From positions 1 through 64,000 of the forward strand of contig JAKVBK010000015.1 in assembly GCA_022447275.1 (NCBI GenBank): a stretch of 64,000 nt of DNA. The letters are read 5' to 3'. This DNA is from Oceanicola sp. GTDB lineage: Bacteria > Pseudomonadota > Alphaproteobacteria > Rhodobacterales > Rhodobacteraceae. Shown piece by piece: positions 25,914-35,243 of this stretch. Below the pieces are notes generated by a model. The model worked only from the letters and a program-made list of their open reading frames with translations, was not told the origin of the DNA and did not search any database. Both the position numbers and the translations under genes were made by a program. The stretch's first letter is position 1; each line of letters starts with the position of its first letter.

Positions 25914-26519
25914 TCAAAGCCAGGGCATGGATTGGCCCAGCTTGGCCTCGTAGCTATCAATCGCGCTGGCTTTCTCCATTGTCAGGCCGATATCGTCGAG
26001 GCCTTCGAGAAGACAATGCTTCTTGAATGGGTCCAGTTCGAAGCTGAAGCTTTCTCCGTCAGAAGTGGTCACGGTTTGCGCTTCGAGATCCACGGTCATG
26101 CGGGCATTGGCCCCCTTCTCGGCATCTTTCATCAATACATCGACGGCCTCCTGGGGCAGTACGATGGGCAGAATGCCGTTCTTGAAGCAGTTGTTGTAAA
26201 AGATGTCGGCGAAGCTGGTGGAGATCACGCAGCGGATGCCGAAATCCTTGATCGCCCAAGGGGCGTGTTCCCGGCTGGAACCGCAGCCAAAATTGTCACC
26301 CGCAACGATCAGTTCCGCATTGCGGTATTGCGGCTTGTTGAGAACGAAATCTGCAATCTCGTTGCCCTCATCGTCGTAGCGCATTTCATCAAACAGATTC
26401 ACGCCGAGGCCCGAGCGCTTGATCGTTTTCAGGAACTGCTTGGGGATGATCATGTCGGTATCGACATTGATCAGAGGCATGGGGGCTGCGATCCCGGTCA
26501 GTTTCTCAAATTTGTCCAT
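25914..26519 (-). CDS. leuD: 3-isopropylmalate dehydratase small subunit
   Basis: A 201-residue swivel subunit of isopropylmalate isomerase, which with LeuC converts 2- to 3-isopropylmalate through an aconitase-like mechanism. It starts [20 protein letters not shown], with the family block [12 protein letters not shown], the active-site loop [19 protein letters not shown] (about 75) and [25 protein letters not shown] precedes ATG 26519; the frame extends to 26771 without support. It is separated from leuC by an HdeD-like gene and ends in a strong terminator. Confidence 0.96.
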   Translation of the reverse strand: MDKFEKLTGIAAPMPLINVDTDMIIPKQFLKTIKRSGLGVNLFDEMRYDDEGNEIADFVLNKPQYRNAELIVAGDNFGCGSSREHAPWAIKDFGIRCVISTSFADIFYNNCFKNGILPIVLPQEAVDVLMKDAEKGANARMTVDLEAQTVTTSDGESFSFELDPFKKHCLLEGLDDIGLTMEKASAIDSYEAKLGQSMPWL

Positions 26520-26709
26520 TGCGGGCCTCCTTCGGCGGAACGGAACGGGACATCCCTGTAGGGGATGCCCCGGAAGTTGAACTTGGGGAAAATTGGTGTT
26601 TTGGCCGGTGGCCAGAACGCCGCTTTTCCAGGGGGTGCTTGGCTGCGCCTGAGGCACCCTGTGTGTGAGGGCCGGACCGGACGCATGAACCGCCCGGCCC
26701 GGCAGAAGA

Positions 26710-27246
26710 TTAAGCGAGCGCTTTGTCGACTTTGCGCACGAACAGCCCCAGCACAATGAAGCCGATGCCATTCAGGATGGTTTCAATGCCCAAGAGGATG
26801 CCCAGCAGGCTGGTCATGTTCGCGGCTTCGCCGTCGAAGCTCCACCAGATCACAGCGGCCAGTACCAGCGACAGAATGCCTGAAATCAGCATCGGCATAG
26901 ACAGTTGCGTGCCGCGCATCTTGAACGACATGTAAAGCCGCGTCAGACCACCCGCGATGATCAGGATCAGCACGGCCGTCGACAATGCAATGACCCCCTG
27001 CAGCGGGTGGGCGAGCATCGACCAGCCCAGAAGCAGCATGATGACGCCAATCACGATCGAGAAGATCTTGCCGCCGGTGCTTTCCACAGAAAGCCCGCCG
27101 ACGACGGTGATGCCACCGCCAATCAGTAGGGCGATGCCGGTGAGCACGGCGATGGCCATTGAGGCGACAGTGGCGTTGCCGATGATGATTGCGCCAATCA
27201 GGATTGTTATGGCCCCGATAAGCATCCACTTAGGTGAGTCTGACAT
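26710..27246 (-). CDS. HdeD family (DUF308) membrane protein
   Basis: A 178-residue integral membrane protein with six short hydrophobic helices in pairs, each pair similar: [83 protein letters not shown] and [20 protein letters not shown]. This matches HdeD/DUF308 proteins, linked in E. coli to acid stress. GGAG precedes the ATG. It lies between leuC (31 bases upstream) and leuD, probably in the same transcript, although no functional link to leucine synthesis is known. Confidence 0.87.
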   Translation of the reverse strand: MSDSPKWMLIGAITILIGAIIIGNATVASMAIAVLTGIALLIGGGITVVGGLSVESTGGKIFSIVIGVIMLLLGWSMLAHPLQGVIALSTAVLILIIAGGLTRLYMSFKMRGTQLSMPMLISGILSLVLAAVIWWSFDGEAANMTSLLGILLGIETILNGIGFIVLGLFVRKVDKALA

Positions 27247-27277
27247 GTGGTTTCTCCGATTATGTCCCGTTATTCGG

Positions 27278-28684
27278 TCACGTTAGCTCCCGAACATCGG
27301 TCAGTCTACCGGTGACAGCAGCCGCAGCTGCCATGGCGGGACTCATCAGATGTGTGCGGCCTCCACGCCCTTGTCGGCCTTCGAAATTCCGGTTCGACGT
27401 GGCGGCGCAACGCTCGCCCGGCTGAAGCTGATCGGGGTTCATGGCCAGGCACATGGAACATCCCGCAAGCCGCCATTCAAAACCGGCCGCCTTGAAGATA
27501 TCGGCGAGGCCTTCTTCCTCGGCCTGTACGCGGACAAGGCCCGATCCCGGAACAACCATGGCGCGCATGCCTTCCTTGATCTTGCGGCCCTTGACCACCT
27601 CTGCAGCGGCGCGCAGATCCTCGATCCGCCCGTTGGTGCAAGATCCGATGAAGACGGTGTCGATCTCGATATGTGTCAGCGGAGTGCCCGGCGTCAGGCC
27701 CATATAGTCGAGCGAGCGCTGGGCTGCGCCCACTTTGCCGCCCTCGAAATCATCTGCTGCGGGCACCAAAGCGGAGATCGGCAGAACGTCTTCGGGCGAC
27801 GTGCCCCAAGTTACAACGGGCTCGATGTCTTCGCCCGCGATGGTGATCACCATATCCCAATGGGCGTCGTCATCGGAATAGAGCGTTTTCCACCAATTCA
27901 GCGCAGCTTCCCAAGCCGCCCCTTTGGGCGCATGGGGACGACCGTTGACATAGTCGAAGGTCTTTTGGTCCGGCGCGATCAGGCCAGCCCGTGCGCCGCC
28001 CTCAATGGCCATGTTGCACACGGTCATGCGGCCTTCCATGGACAGATCACGAATGGCCTCGCCGCAATATTCGATCACGTAGCCTGTGCCGCCCGCGGTG
28101 CCGGTTTTGCCGATGACAGACAAGGTGATGTCCTTGGCGGTCACGCCGGGGCGCAGCTTTCCGGTGATCTCCACCTTCATGTTCTTGGATTTCTTCTGGA
28201 TCAGCGTCTGGGTGGCCAGCACATGCTCAACCTCAGAGGTGCCGATGCCGTGGGCCAGCGCGCCGAACGCCCCATGGGTTGCGGTGTGGCTGTCGCCGCA
28301 CACAACGGTCATGCCAGGCAGGGTCCAGCCCTGCTCGGGCCCAACGATATGCACGATCCCCTGACGGATATCCGAAACGGGATAGTAATGGATGCCGAAA
28401 TCTCGCGCATTCTTGTCGAGGGCCGCAACCTGAATGCGGCTGTCTTCGGGCATCTGATCGGGGTTATCGCGCCCGGCGGTGGTGGGCACGTTGTGGTCCG
28501 GCACGGCGATCGTCTTGTCGGGCGCGCGCACTGAACGGCCCGCCATGCGCAGCCCTTCAAAAGCCTGCGGGCTGGTGACCTCGTGCACAAGGTGGCGGTC
28601 AATGTAGAGAAGGCAGGTGCCATCGGTATCTTCATGGACGACATGGGCGTCCCAGATCTTGTCATAAAGTGTCTTGCCGGTCAT
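27278..28684 (-). CDS. leuC: 3-isopropylmalate dehydratase large subunit
   Basis: A 468-residue aconitase-type subunit carrying the [4Fe-4S] cluster. It starts [16 protein letters not shown], with [20 protein letters not shown] (about 130). Cluster cysteines are in [13 protein letters not shown] (about 348) and in [13 protein letters not shown] (about 408), followed by [14 protein letters not shown]. The length matches E. coli LeuC (466). GGAG precedes the ATG at 28684. LeuD, its partner, is two genes downstream. The 330-bp region upstream contains no clear leucine-rich leader peptide, so attenuation is not evident. Confidence 0.97.
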   Translation of the reverse strand: MTGKTLYDKIWDAHVVHEDTDGTCLLYIDRHLVHEVTSPQAFEGLRMAGRSVRAPDKTIAVPDHNVPTTAGRDNPDQMPEDSRIQVAALDKNARDFGIHYYPVSDIRQGIVHIVGPEQGWTLPGMTVVCGDSHTATHGAFGALAHGIGTSEVEHVLATQTLIQKKSKNMKVEITGKLRPGVTAKDITLSVIGKTGTAGGTGYVIEYCGEAIRDLSMEGRMTVCNMAIEGGARAGLIAPDQKTFDYVNGRPHAPKGAAWEAALNWWKTLYSDDDAHWDMVITIAGEDIEPVVTWGTSPEDVLPISALVPAADDFEGGKVGAAQRSLDYMGLTPGTPLTHIEIDTVFIGSCTNGRIEDLRAAAEVVKGRKIKEGMRAMVVPGSGLVRVQAEEEGLADIFKAAGFEWRLAGCSMCLAMNPDQLQPGERCAATSNRNFEGRQGRGGRTHLMSPAMAAAAAVTGRLTDVRELT

Positions 28685-29014
28685 TGGCTGGTCTCCGTCA
28701 GCGTCGGAAAATATGGGAAACGTGGCGTTGCAGACGATGCGTCAGTCGTCAGGGGGGCACGCTCTGTGGCGCGCAGGCGTGGCATCACGATAGGTGGGCC
28801 CGAGCCGTTCCGGCCCAGCCATAAAAGCGCCACGGCAGCCGTGCGCGATCATCCATGGTCACTGCGATCATGGGGGTGAATTAAGGGGAATCGCCTTCAG
28901 GAGCAAGGCCAATGCCGCCTGAACGCCGCCTGCGGCGCCCTGCCGCGTTCAAACCCGTGATCCAGAGCCCATCTTCCTCCGTATTCCCAGTATCATTTCA
29001 ACAAGGCCTGCCCC
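28685..29014. other. leuC upstream region
   Basis: A 330-bp gap between divergent leuC and the small ORF at 29015. It should contain the leuC promoter. A 28-codon minus-strand frame (28785-28871) lacks a ribosome site and has no leucine run, so it is not a convincing leader peptide. No riboswitch fold is recognised. Confidence 0.4.
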
Positions 29015-29155
29015 ATGATCCGCGACCGCTACACTGCTTTGCACATTGGACTGATCGCCCTGATGGCCTTCGTTGCGATCGTCGTGGTGCCCGATGCCGG
29101 TGATGCCCGCGAGGAGCCTGCCACCTCCGTTTCACGCCTGCTGGACCGCAGCTGA
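29015..29155 (+). CDS. small single-helix membrane protein (46 aa), hypothetical
   Basis: A 46-codon frame with an eight-residue polar start (MIRDRYTA), one hydrophobic helix LHIGLIALMAFVAIVVVP and a charged tail (DAGDAREEPATSVSRLLDRS). AAGG stands about eight bases upstream of the ATG. The amphipathic layout and GC-rich third positions favour a real gene over chance, but I know no family for it. It is transcribed toward rsfS with about 150 bp between. Confidence 0.5.
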   Translation: MIRDRYTALHIGLIALMAFVAIVVVPDAGDAREEPATSVSRLLDRS

Positions 29156-29307
29156 AACGCAGTTTGCAAAGCCCCGTTTAAATTCGTGCCAGCAGATGCT
29201 ATAGCTAGACTCAGCCCAACGCCGGGGCTCTGACGGCGCTTTGATCGGAGGGAGATGTCCTGTCTCAACTTGCTGGAGCCGCCGAGGGCGGAGCAGAGGC
29301 CAAACCG

Positions 29308-29700
29308 GTGACCGCATCGGGGGCCACACCGACGTCGAGCGATATGCTCTGCGACGCAATTGTTCAGAAACTTGATGAGGAGAAAGCCGAGGAGATCGTG
29401 TCGATCGATCTGCGCGGACGCTCCGAAATGGCCGACTGGATGTTGATCTGCTCGGGGCGTTCGTCCCGTCAGGTGGCTGCCATCGCCGAAAAGCTGGTCG
29501 AGTTCCTCAAGGGGGAGCACGGCCGTTTCGCCAAGGTCGAAGGCAAGAGCGCCGGTGATTGGGTGCTGATCGACGCGGGCGATGCGGTTGTACATGTCTT
29601 CCGCCCAGAGGTGCGCGAGTTCTACCAGCTCGAGAAAATGTGGATGCCTGCGGGCAGCCCCGCTGCCGCGTCTGCACCGGCCTCTGATCCACAGGGGTAA
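29308..29700 (+). CDS. rsfS: ribosome silencing factor RsfS (Iojap/YbeB/DUF143)
   Basis: A cytosolic protein that binds ribosomal protein uL14 and blocks subunit joining under starvation. The core reads KAEEIVSIDLRGRSEMADWM, CSGRSSRQVAAIAEKL, then GDWVLIDAGDAVVHVF and RPEVREFYQLEKMW, typical of RsfS. The start is unclear: GTG 29308 gives 130 residues and overlaps the stop of a short frame (29255-29311) as GTGA, while an in-frame CTG at 29260 stands eight bases after a strong GGAGG and would give 146. First gene of the rsfS-rlmH-gpmI-envC-ctpA-rppH series; rlmH starts six bases after its stop. Confidence 0.93.
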   Translation: MTASGATPTSSDMLCDAIVQKLDEEKAEEIVSIDLRGRSEMADWMLICSGRSSRQVAAIAEKLVEFLKGEHGRFAKVEGKSAGDWVLIDAGDAVVHVFRPEVREFYQLEKMWMPAGSPAAASAPASDPQG

Positions 29701-29706
29701 TGGCCC

Positions 29707-30177
29707 GTGCGGCTGCGGATCGCGTCTGTCGGACGTGCCAAGGGCGGGCCTGAGGCCGCACTGGTGAGCGATTACATGGCGCGCGCCAGCAAGGCTGGAC
29801 GCGCTTTGGGCCTTGGCCCGGTTGACCTTCTTGAGATCGATGAACGTAAGGCGCAGGGCAAGACGGCGCAGGCAGAGGCCCTGCTCCGGGCCTGCCCGGA
29901 TGGGGCTTTCCTCATTGCGCTGGATGAGCGCGGGGATACGCCCACCTCTCCCAAATTTGCACAATGGCTGGCCACTGCGCGCGATGCGGGGCGCAGGGAT
30001 GCTGTGTTTCTGATTGGGGGGGCCGATGGGCTTGCGCCTGATTTGGTCGCCCGTTGTGACAAGGTGCTCAGCTTCGGGCGTCTCGTATGGCCACATATGT
30101 TGGCGCGCGCCATGCTGAGCGAGCAGATCTACCGCGCGACACAAATTCTTTCAGGCACCCCCTATCACCGGGTTTGA
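29707..30177 (+). CDS. rlmH: 23S rRNA pseudouridine(1915)-N3 methyltransferase
   Basis: A 156-residue SPOUT (trefoil-knot) methyltransferase that methylates pseudouridine 1915 in helix 69 of 23S rRNA using S-adenosylmethionine. Signatures: LIALDERGDTPTSPKFAQWL (about 78), the SAM-binding knot FLIGGADGLAPDL (about 104) and HMLARAMLSEQIYRATQILS ending in PYHR. The start is GTG at 29707. Being next to rsfS is a near-universal arrangement, both acting on the large subunit. Confidence 0.96.
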   Translation: MRLRIASVGRAKGGPEAALVSDYMARASKAGRALGLGPVDLLEIDERKAQGKTAQAEALLRACPDGAFLIALDERGDTPTSPKFAQWLATARDAGRRDAVFLIGGADGLAPDLVARCDKVLSFGRLVWPHMLARAMLSEQIYRATQILSGTPYHRV

Positions 30178-30332
30178 CCGGTTTGCGCAGGATTTTTGCC
30201 CCTCGAAATCGCGCGTGCGTCGCCCTTGGGTGACAGTTCCTTGCCGGTTGTGTCGCAGAATGACTGACCGCTCTGGCACCGCTCTTCATGGGGCGATAGG
30301 AACAGGGGGAAGCGAAGCATGAGGGTTGGGAC

Positions 30333-31856
30333 ATGGGCTTGAAACCGGTGGTTTTGTGCATTCTGGATGGTTGGGGCATCGGCCCGGATCCATCTGTCAG
30401 CGCCCCGGCGCAGGCGCATACGCCCAACTTTGATGCGGTCATGGACCGCTGGCCGCATTCCACCCTCACCACCTTTGGGCCGGAAGCCGGTTTGCCACGG
30501 GGGCAGATGGGCAATTCCGAGGTGGGGCATACCAATATTGGCGCGGGCCGCGTTGTCGCCATGGACCTTGGCCAGATTGATCTGGCGATCGAGGAAGACA
30601 CCTTGCGTGATCAGCCTGCCTTGCAGCGCTTTATCGCGCGGATGCAGGCCTCTGGCGGGGTGGCACACCTGATGGGGGTTGTTTCTGACGGCGGGGTGCA
30701 CGGGCATATCGAGCACGTGTTGGCCGCAACAGAGATCCTGTGCAATGCGGGGATCAAGGTGATCCTCCATGCCATCACCGACGGGCGCGATGTGGCGCCG
30801 AAATCTGCGGACGGGTTCATCGCGGCGCTGACCGAAAGGCTGCCGGCAGGGGCTCGGGTCGGCACGGTGATCGGCCGCTACTGGGCAATGGACCGCGACA
30901 CGCGCTGGGAGCGCGTGCAAACGGCTTGGGCGGCGATGGTGCGGGCCGAAGGCGGCGCCCGGGCCAGTGATCCGGCGGAAGCCATCCGCGCAGCCTATGC
31001 GCGCGGCGAGACAGATGAATTTATCACCGCAACCGTTGTGGGCAGCTACGCGGGCATGGCCGATGGGGACGGGCTGTTCTGCTTGAACTTCCGCGCAGAC
31101 AGGGCGCGCGAGATCCTCGAGGCGCTCTGCCGCCCTGAGTTTGACGCTTTTGAACGCCCTGGCCTGCCCCGTTTTGCGGCCACGTTGGGAATGGTTGAAT
31201 ATTCCGAGGCACATGCTGATTGGCTCGAGGCCGTGTTTCCCCCGCGCGATATCGTGAATACGCTGGGCGCCTGGGTGGCACAGCATGGGTTGCGCCAGTT
31301 TCGCCTGGCCGAAACTGAGAAATACCCCCATGTCACCTTCTTTTTGAATGGCGGCAAAGAAAGCCCTGAGCCGGGCGAAGATCGCTTCATGCCGCCTTCG
31401 CCCAAAGTCGCGACCTATGATCTGCAGCCCGAAATGGCCGCGGCAGAGGTGACGGACAAGCTCGTGGAGGCCATTGCAGCGGGCTATGATCTGATCGTCG
31501 TCAATTATGCCAATCCCGACATGGTGGGCCACACGGGGGATATGGCCGCGGCGAAGGCAGCCTGCGAGGCGGTCGACGCAGGGCTGGGCGCAGCCTTGTC
31601 CGCCCTTGAGGCGGCTGGCGGGGCGATGGTGCTGACCGCCGATCATGGCAATTGCGACTGCATGGTCGATCCGGTGACGGGCGGGCCGCATACGGCTCAT
31701 ACCCTGAATCCCGTGCCCGTTGCGGTGATCGGTGCGCCTAAGGGCAGCCAGTTGCGCGATGGCGGCAAGCTTGCTGATCTGGCGCCCACGGTGCTTGCGC
31801 TGATGGGGTTGCCGCAACCTGACGAGATGACAGGCGAAAGCCTGCTGATCCCATGA
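30333..31856 (+). CDS. gpmI: 2,3-bisphosphoglycerate-independent phosphoglycerate mutase
   Basis: A 507-residue two-domain, Mn-dependent enzyme interconverting 3- and 2-phosphoglycerate in glycolysis and gluconeogenesis. The phosphatase domain has VVLCILDGWG at the N-terminus and the catalytic Ser in GQMGNSEVGHTNIGAGR (about 65). The transferase domain has ITDGRDVAPKS and GRYWAMDRDTRWERV. The metal ligands recur late in NPDMVGHTGD and LTADHGNCD. Length is standard (about 505-515). The stop overlaps the envC start by ATGA. Confidence 0.97.
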   Translation: MGLKPVVLCILDGWGIGPDPSVSAPAQAHTPNFDAVMDRWPHSTLTTFGPEAGLPRGQMGNSEVGHTNIGAGRVVAMDLGQIDLAIEEDTLRDQPALQRFIARMQASGGVAHLMGVVSDGGVHGHIEHVLAATEILCNAGIKVILHAITDGRDVAPKSADGFIAALTERLPAGARVGTVIGRYWAMDRDTRWERVQTAWAAMVRAEGGARASDPAEAIRAAYARGETDEFITATVVGSYAGMADGDGLFCLNFRADRAREILEALCRPEFDAFERPGLPRFAATLGMVEYSEAHADWLEAVFPPRDIVNTLGAWVAQHGLRQFRLAETEKYPHVTFFLNGGKESPEPGEDRFMPPSPKVATYDLQPEMAAAEVTDKLVEAIAAGYDLIVVNYANPDMVGHTGDMAAAKAACEAVDAGLGAALSALEAAGGAMVLTADHGNCDCMVDPVTGGPHTAHTLNPVPVAVIGAPKGSQLRDGGKLADLAPTVLALMGLPQPDEMTGESLLIP

Positions 31857-32980
31857 CGATGCGCGCTGCAATCATATCCGCCGCACTGGCCTTGGCGCAT
31901 TGGCTGCTGCCCCCGCCCGTCCTTGCGCAGCAGGCAAATGGACCGCAGGCCCTGGCAGACCGGGCCGTGATCGCCTTTGAGGAGGCTGCCGCCGCTCTTG
32001 ACCGGGCGCAGGATCAGAAAGCGGATGTCCGTATTGCTGCGCTGGCGCAGGCGGTTCGGGCCTATGAAGATGGCCTTGCAGCATTGCGCGCGGGGCAGCG
32101 TGTCGCCGCGCAGAGACAGCAAGCCATCGAATCCGTGCTCGTGGCCCGCAAGGCAGAACTGTCTGAGCTGCTGTCCACGCTGATGACAATCGAGCGCGCG
32201 CCCCGCCCGGCCACGGTGCTGCACCCAACCGGCCCCCTTGCCGGTGCCCGCGCGGGCATGTTGCTTTCGGAATTGACGCCGGGGCTTGGTCAGCAGGTTG
32301 CCAGTCTTCAGGCTGCCTTGCAGGAACTTGCGGTGATGCGGGCCGTGCAACGGGGGGCCAGTGCCAAGCTGGAAACCGGTCTGGCTGGGATGCAGGAGGC
32401 GCGCCAACGCCTTGCAAAGGCGGTTTCGGATCGTGGCCCTTTGCCTGCACCGGTGGCGCAGGACCCTGTTGCCATGCAGCGTTTGCTGCAATCGGCCGAT
32501 ACGCTCGACAGTTTTGCCGCCGGTTTGGCTGAGGTGCCGGGCGCCTCCGCGCTGCCGGCGGATGCGCTGACGGCCCCGCTGCCCTGGCCGGCGCGCGGCC
32601 TGTTGCTGCGCAGCTTCTGGGAACTGGATCAAAGCGGCATTGCCCGCCCGGGATGGCTTGTGGCCACGGCGCCCGGCGCGCTTGTCACGGCGCCCACGGC
32701 TGCAACGGTGCGCTATGTCGGACCTCTGCTGGATTTTGGCGCGGTCGTCGTGCTTGAGCCCGGTGCCGGTGCGTTGATCATTCTGGCAGGGCTTGGCAGC
32801 ACATTCGTACAGGCGGGTGAGGTGGTGCAGGCCGGTGCGCCACTGGGCCTGATGCCGGAACCCACGTCACCCCAAGCAGATGTGAATGGCGTGTCAGCGG
32901 ATCAAACGCTCTATATAGAGATGAGGATCGGTGCGCAGCCGGTCGATCCGGGCGATTGGTTTCCCTCTGTGCCCGGCTAG
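31853..32980 (+). CDS. envC: EnvC-like murein hydrolase activator (degenerate M23/LytM)
   Basis: A 375-residue exported protein with signal peptide AAIISAALALAHWLLPPPVLA, an alanine-rich coiled-coil region (about 30-200) and a C-terminal LytM-like domain (about 245-370, ending YIEMRIGAQPVDPGDWF). The HxxxD and HxH zinc motifs of active M23 peptidases are absent, as in E. coli EnvC, which activates AmiA/AmiB amidases at the septum instead of cutting peptidoglycan itself. It is coupled to gpmI by a four-base overlap and followed by ctpA, the usual alphaproteobacterial order. Confidence 0.85.
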   Translation: MTMRAAIISAALALAHWLLPPPVLAQQANGPQALADRAVIAFEEAAAALDRAQDQKADVRIAALAQAVRAYEDGLAALRAGQRVAAQRQQAIESVLVARKAELSELLSTLMTIERAPRPATVLHPTGPLAGARAGMLLSELTPGLGQQVASLQAALQELAVMRAVQRGASAKLETGLAGMQEARQRLAKAVSDRGPLPAPVAQDPVAMQRLLQSADTLDSFAAGLAEVPGASALPADALTAPLPWPARGLLLRSFWELDQSGIARPGWLVATAPGALVTAPTAATVRYVGPLLDFGAVVVLEPGAGALIILAGLGSTFVQAGEVVQAGAPLGLMPEPTSPQADVNGVSADQTLYIEMRIGAQPVDPGDWFPSVPG

Positions 32981-33145
32981 ACCCCGCATGCGAACTCTTA
33001 AGACCTTTGGTGCAAGGCTGCATCTAAGGGTGGACGTGCGGCTCTCACGCGGTGAGGATACGCGCAACGCAGGACAAGATTACAGGCTTTGCCCCGTTTC
33101 GGGTGCGGGGCATAGAACGCAAGAGATACGAACGGACAATAGCTT

Positions 33146-34486
33146 ATGAGAAAACTCGCAATGGCCGCCTTCGGAGGCATCCTCGCAGGCGCGATCATCA
33201 GTACACAGGTGACAGGCCCGTTGATCGCCCAGGAAGCTGAACGGAATGCTACGATCTACGAACAGCTCGATCTGTTCGGTGATATCTTCGAGCGGATTCG
33301 CAGCCAATATGTTGAAGAGGTCGACGAATCAGACCTGATCGAGGCCGCGATCGATGGCATGTTGACCTCCCTTGATCCCCATTCCTCTTATCTGTCGCCC
33401 GACGATGCAGCGGATATGCGCGTGCAAACGCGGGGCGAGTTCGGCGGTCTTGGCATCGAGGTGACCCAGGAAGAGGGCTTTGTGAAGGTTGTCTCGCCGA
33501 TTGATGATACCCCGGCGGATGCCGCGGGCATCGAGGCGGGCGATTTCATCACCCATGTGGATGGCGAAAGCGTTCTGGGCCTGACCCTGGACGAAGCCGT
33601 CGACATGATGCGCGGCCCGGTCGGTTCGGAAATCGTGATCACCGTGGTGCGCGAAGGTCTCGAAGAGCCTTTCGACGTCACCATCGTGCGTGACACCATC
33701 AAGCTGACCGCCGTGCGCACGCGCAGCGAAGGTGAAACTGTGGTGCTGCGGATCACCACCTTCAACGATCAAACTTTCCCCAACCTTGAGGAAGGCTTGA
33801 AGGAAGCGGTTGAGGAATTGGGCGGGATCGACAATGTGAACGGCTTCGTTCTTGATCTGCGCAACAATCCCGGTGGCTTGCTGAACCAAGCGATCAAGGT
33901 GTCCGATGCATTCCTCGAAAAAGGCGAGATTGTTTCAACCCGCGGGCGCAACGTGGCCGATGGGGACCGCGTCAACGCCACGCCGGGCGATCTTGCCATG
34001 GGCAAGCCGATCGTGGTGCTGATCAATGGAGGCTCGGCCTCCGCCTCTGAGATTGTGGCCGGTGCCTTGCAAGATCACCGCCGCGCCATCGTTGTCGGGG
34101 AAAAGAGCTTTGGCAAAGGATCGGTTCAGACGGTCATGCCGCTGCGGGGCAATGGCGCCATGCGTCTGACCACTGCGCGCTACTACACCCCGTCGGGCCG
34201 CTCGATCCAGGCGCTGGGCGTCTCACCCGATATCGTCGTTGTGCAGCCCTTGCGCCGCCCCGATGCAGAGGTGGATGAAGAGGCTGAAAACCGCCCATCC
34301 CGCTCTGAGGCGGACCTGCGGGGCTCCTTGTCCAATGACAGCATCTCTGAGGATGAGCGCCGCATCATCGAGGAAGATCGTCTTAAGGCTGAGGAAGCAG
34401 CGCAGCTGCGCGAGGATGACTATCAGCTGGCCTACGCCATCGACATCCTCAGAGGGCTCAGCGCTTTGGCACCTGCCGATCAGTAA
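33146..34486 (+). CDS. ctpA: C-terminal processing peptidase, S41 family
   Basis: A 446-residue periplasmic, tail-specific protease. It has an N-terminal signal or anchor ([20 protein letters not shown]), then a PDZ domain ([20 protein letters not shown] to [12 protein letters not shown]) and the S41 core. The catalytic Ser is in [15 protein letters not shown] (about 297) and the Lys in [14 protein letters not shown] (about 322). The acidic C-terminal tail ([15 protein letters not shown]) varies in the family. CtpA processes envelope proteins and controls peptidoglycan hydrolases, in line with its position after envC. A terminator follows. Confidence 0.95.
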   Translation: MRKLAMAAFGGILAGAIISTQVTGPLIAQEAERNATIYEQLDLFGDIFERIRSQYVEEVDESDLIEAAIDGMLTSLDPHSSYLSPDDAADMRVQTRGEFGGLGIEVTQEEGFVKVVSPIDDTPADAAGIEAGDFITHVDGESVLGLTLDEAVDMMRGPVGSEIVITVVREGLEEPFDVTIVRDTIKLTAVRTRSEGETVVLRITTFNDQTFPNLEEGLKEAVEELGGIDNVNGFVLDLRNNPGGLLNQAIKVSDAFLEKGEIVSTRGRNVADGDRVNATPGDLAMGKPIVVLINGGSASASEIVAGALQDHRRAIVVGEKSFGKGSVQTVMPLRGNGAMRLTTARYYTPSGRSIQALGVSPDIVVVQPLRRPDAEVDEEAENRPSRSEADLRGSLSNDSISEDERRIIEEDRLKAEEAAQLREDDYQLAYAIDILRGLSALAPADQ

Positions 34487-34510
34487 ATCGGCCGAACGAG
34501 AAAAAGGGAG

Positions 34511-34541
34511 GGGCGGCCTGCCACAGGCCGCCCTTCTTCTT
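34511..34541 (+). terminator. intrinsic terminator after ctpA
   Basis: GGGCGGCCT (34511-34519) and AGGCCGCCC (34525-34533) form a nine-base stem with a five-base loop, followed by TTCTTCTTT. It lies 25 bases after the ctpA stop, so rppH probably has its own promoter. Confidence 0.85.
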
Positions 34542-34698
34542 TGGCAGCGTGCATCTTTGCGATGGTGCAGCCTGCGCTCATTGCGTCTGCTTGCCATTCT
34601 ATCAATGCCCAACTGCTTTGACGGCTACGCCGAGCCTCGGCCTCAAGAGGGCGCGCGCGCCCCTTGCCTTGCGCCCGTCCCCATGTCATCCCGCTCCC

Positions 34699-35205
34699 AT
34701 GAGTGATGCATTTTCCCATTTGCCCTATCGCCCCTGTGCTGGCGTGATGTTGATCAATGCCAAAGGCCATGTCTTCGTGGGCCAGCGCCTCGACAGTGAG
34801 GTGGCGGCTTGGCAGATGCCACAAGGCGGCATTGATCCCGGTGAAACAGCCCGACAGGCTGCCCTGCGTGAACTGTGGGAAGAAACCGGTGTCACCTCTG
34901 ACAAGGTGGATATTCTAGCGGTCACCGAAACGCCTGTCCGCTATGAGTTGCCGGAGCATCTGATTGGCAAGCTGTGGAAGGGCCGCTTTCGGGGGCAGGA
35001 ACAAACCTGGACATTGATGGCGTTCCACGGCGTTGATGCGGATGTGAATATCGCCACTGAACACCCGGAATTCTCCGAGTGGCGCTGGTTGCCGCACACG
35101 GAACTGTCAGCCAACATCGTGCCCTTCAAACGCGCGGTCTATGACGCCGTCACGGCAGAGTTCGCCCCCCATATCGCGGCACATATTGCCGGGGCCGGCG
35201 CCTAG
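34699..35205 (+). CDS. rppH: RNA pyrophosphohydrolase (Nudix)
   Basis: A 168-residue Nudix hydrolase that removes pyrophosphate from 5'-triphosphate RNA and so starts mRNA decay. The Nudix box lies in [20 protein letters not shown] plus TG (about 47-68). Other family features are [20 protein letters not shown] near the start, [26 protein letters not shown] and [12 protein letters not shown] 34699 begins the conserved part; the frame extends to 34549 without similarity and through the ctpA terminator. The last 12 residues are Ala/Gly-rich. Confidence 0.95.
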   Translation: MSDAFSHLPYRPCAGVMLINAKGHVFVGQRLDSEVAAWQMPQGGIDPGETARQAALRELWEETGVTSDKVDILAVTETPVRYELPEHLIGKLWKGRFRGQEQTWTLMAFHGVDADVNIATEHPEFSEWRWLPHTELSANIVPFKRAVYDAVTAEFAPHIAAHIAGAGA

Positions 35206-35243
35206 CTTTCTTGCGTTCTTTAAATGGAGGAAGCCTTGCGGCG

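Noticed and set aside
25693-25917. 74-codon minus-strand frame after leuD
   Set aside because: It runs through the leuD terminator and the palindrome and has no similarity.
28785-28871. 28-codon minus-strand frame upstream of leuC as a possible leader peptide
   Set aside because: No Shine-Dalgarno, only two leucines and no attenuator hairpin with T-tract before leuC.
31853-32980. EnvC-like protein read as an active M23 endopeptidase
   Set aside because: The HxxxD and HxH zinc ligands are absent, so it is called an activator.
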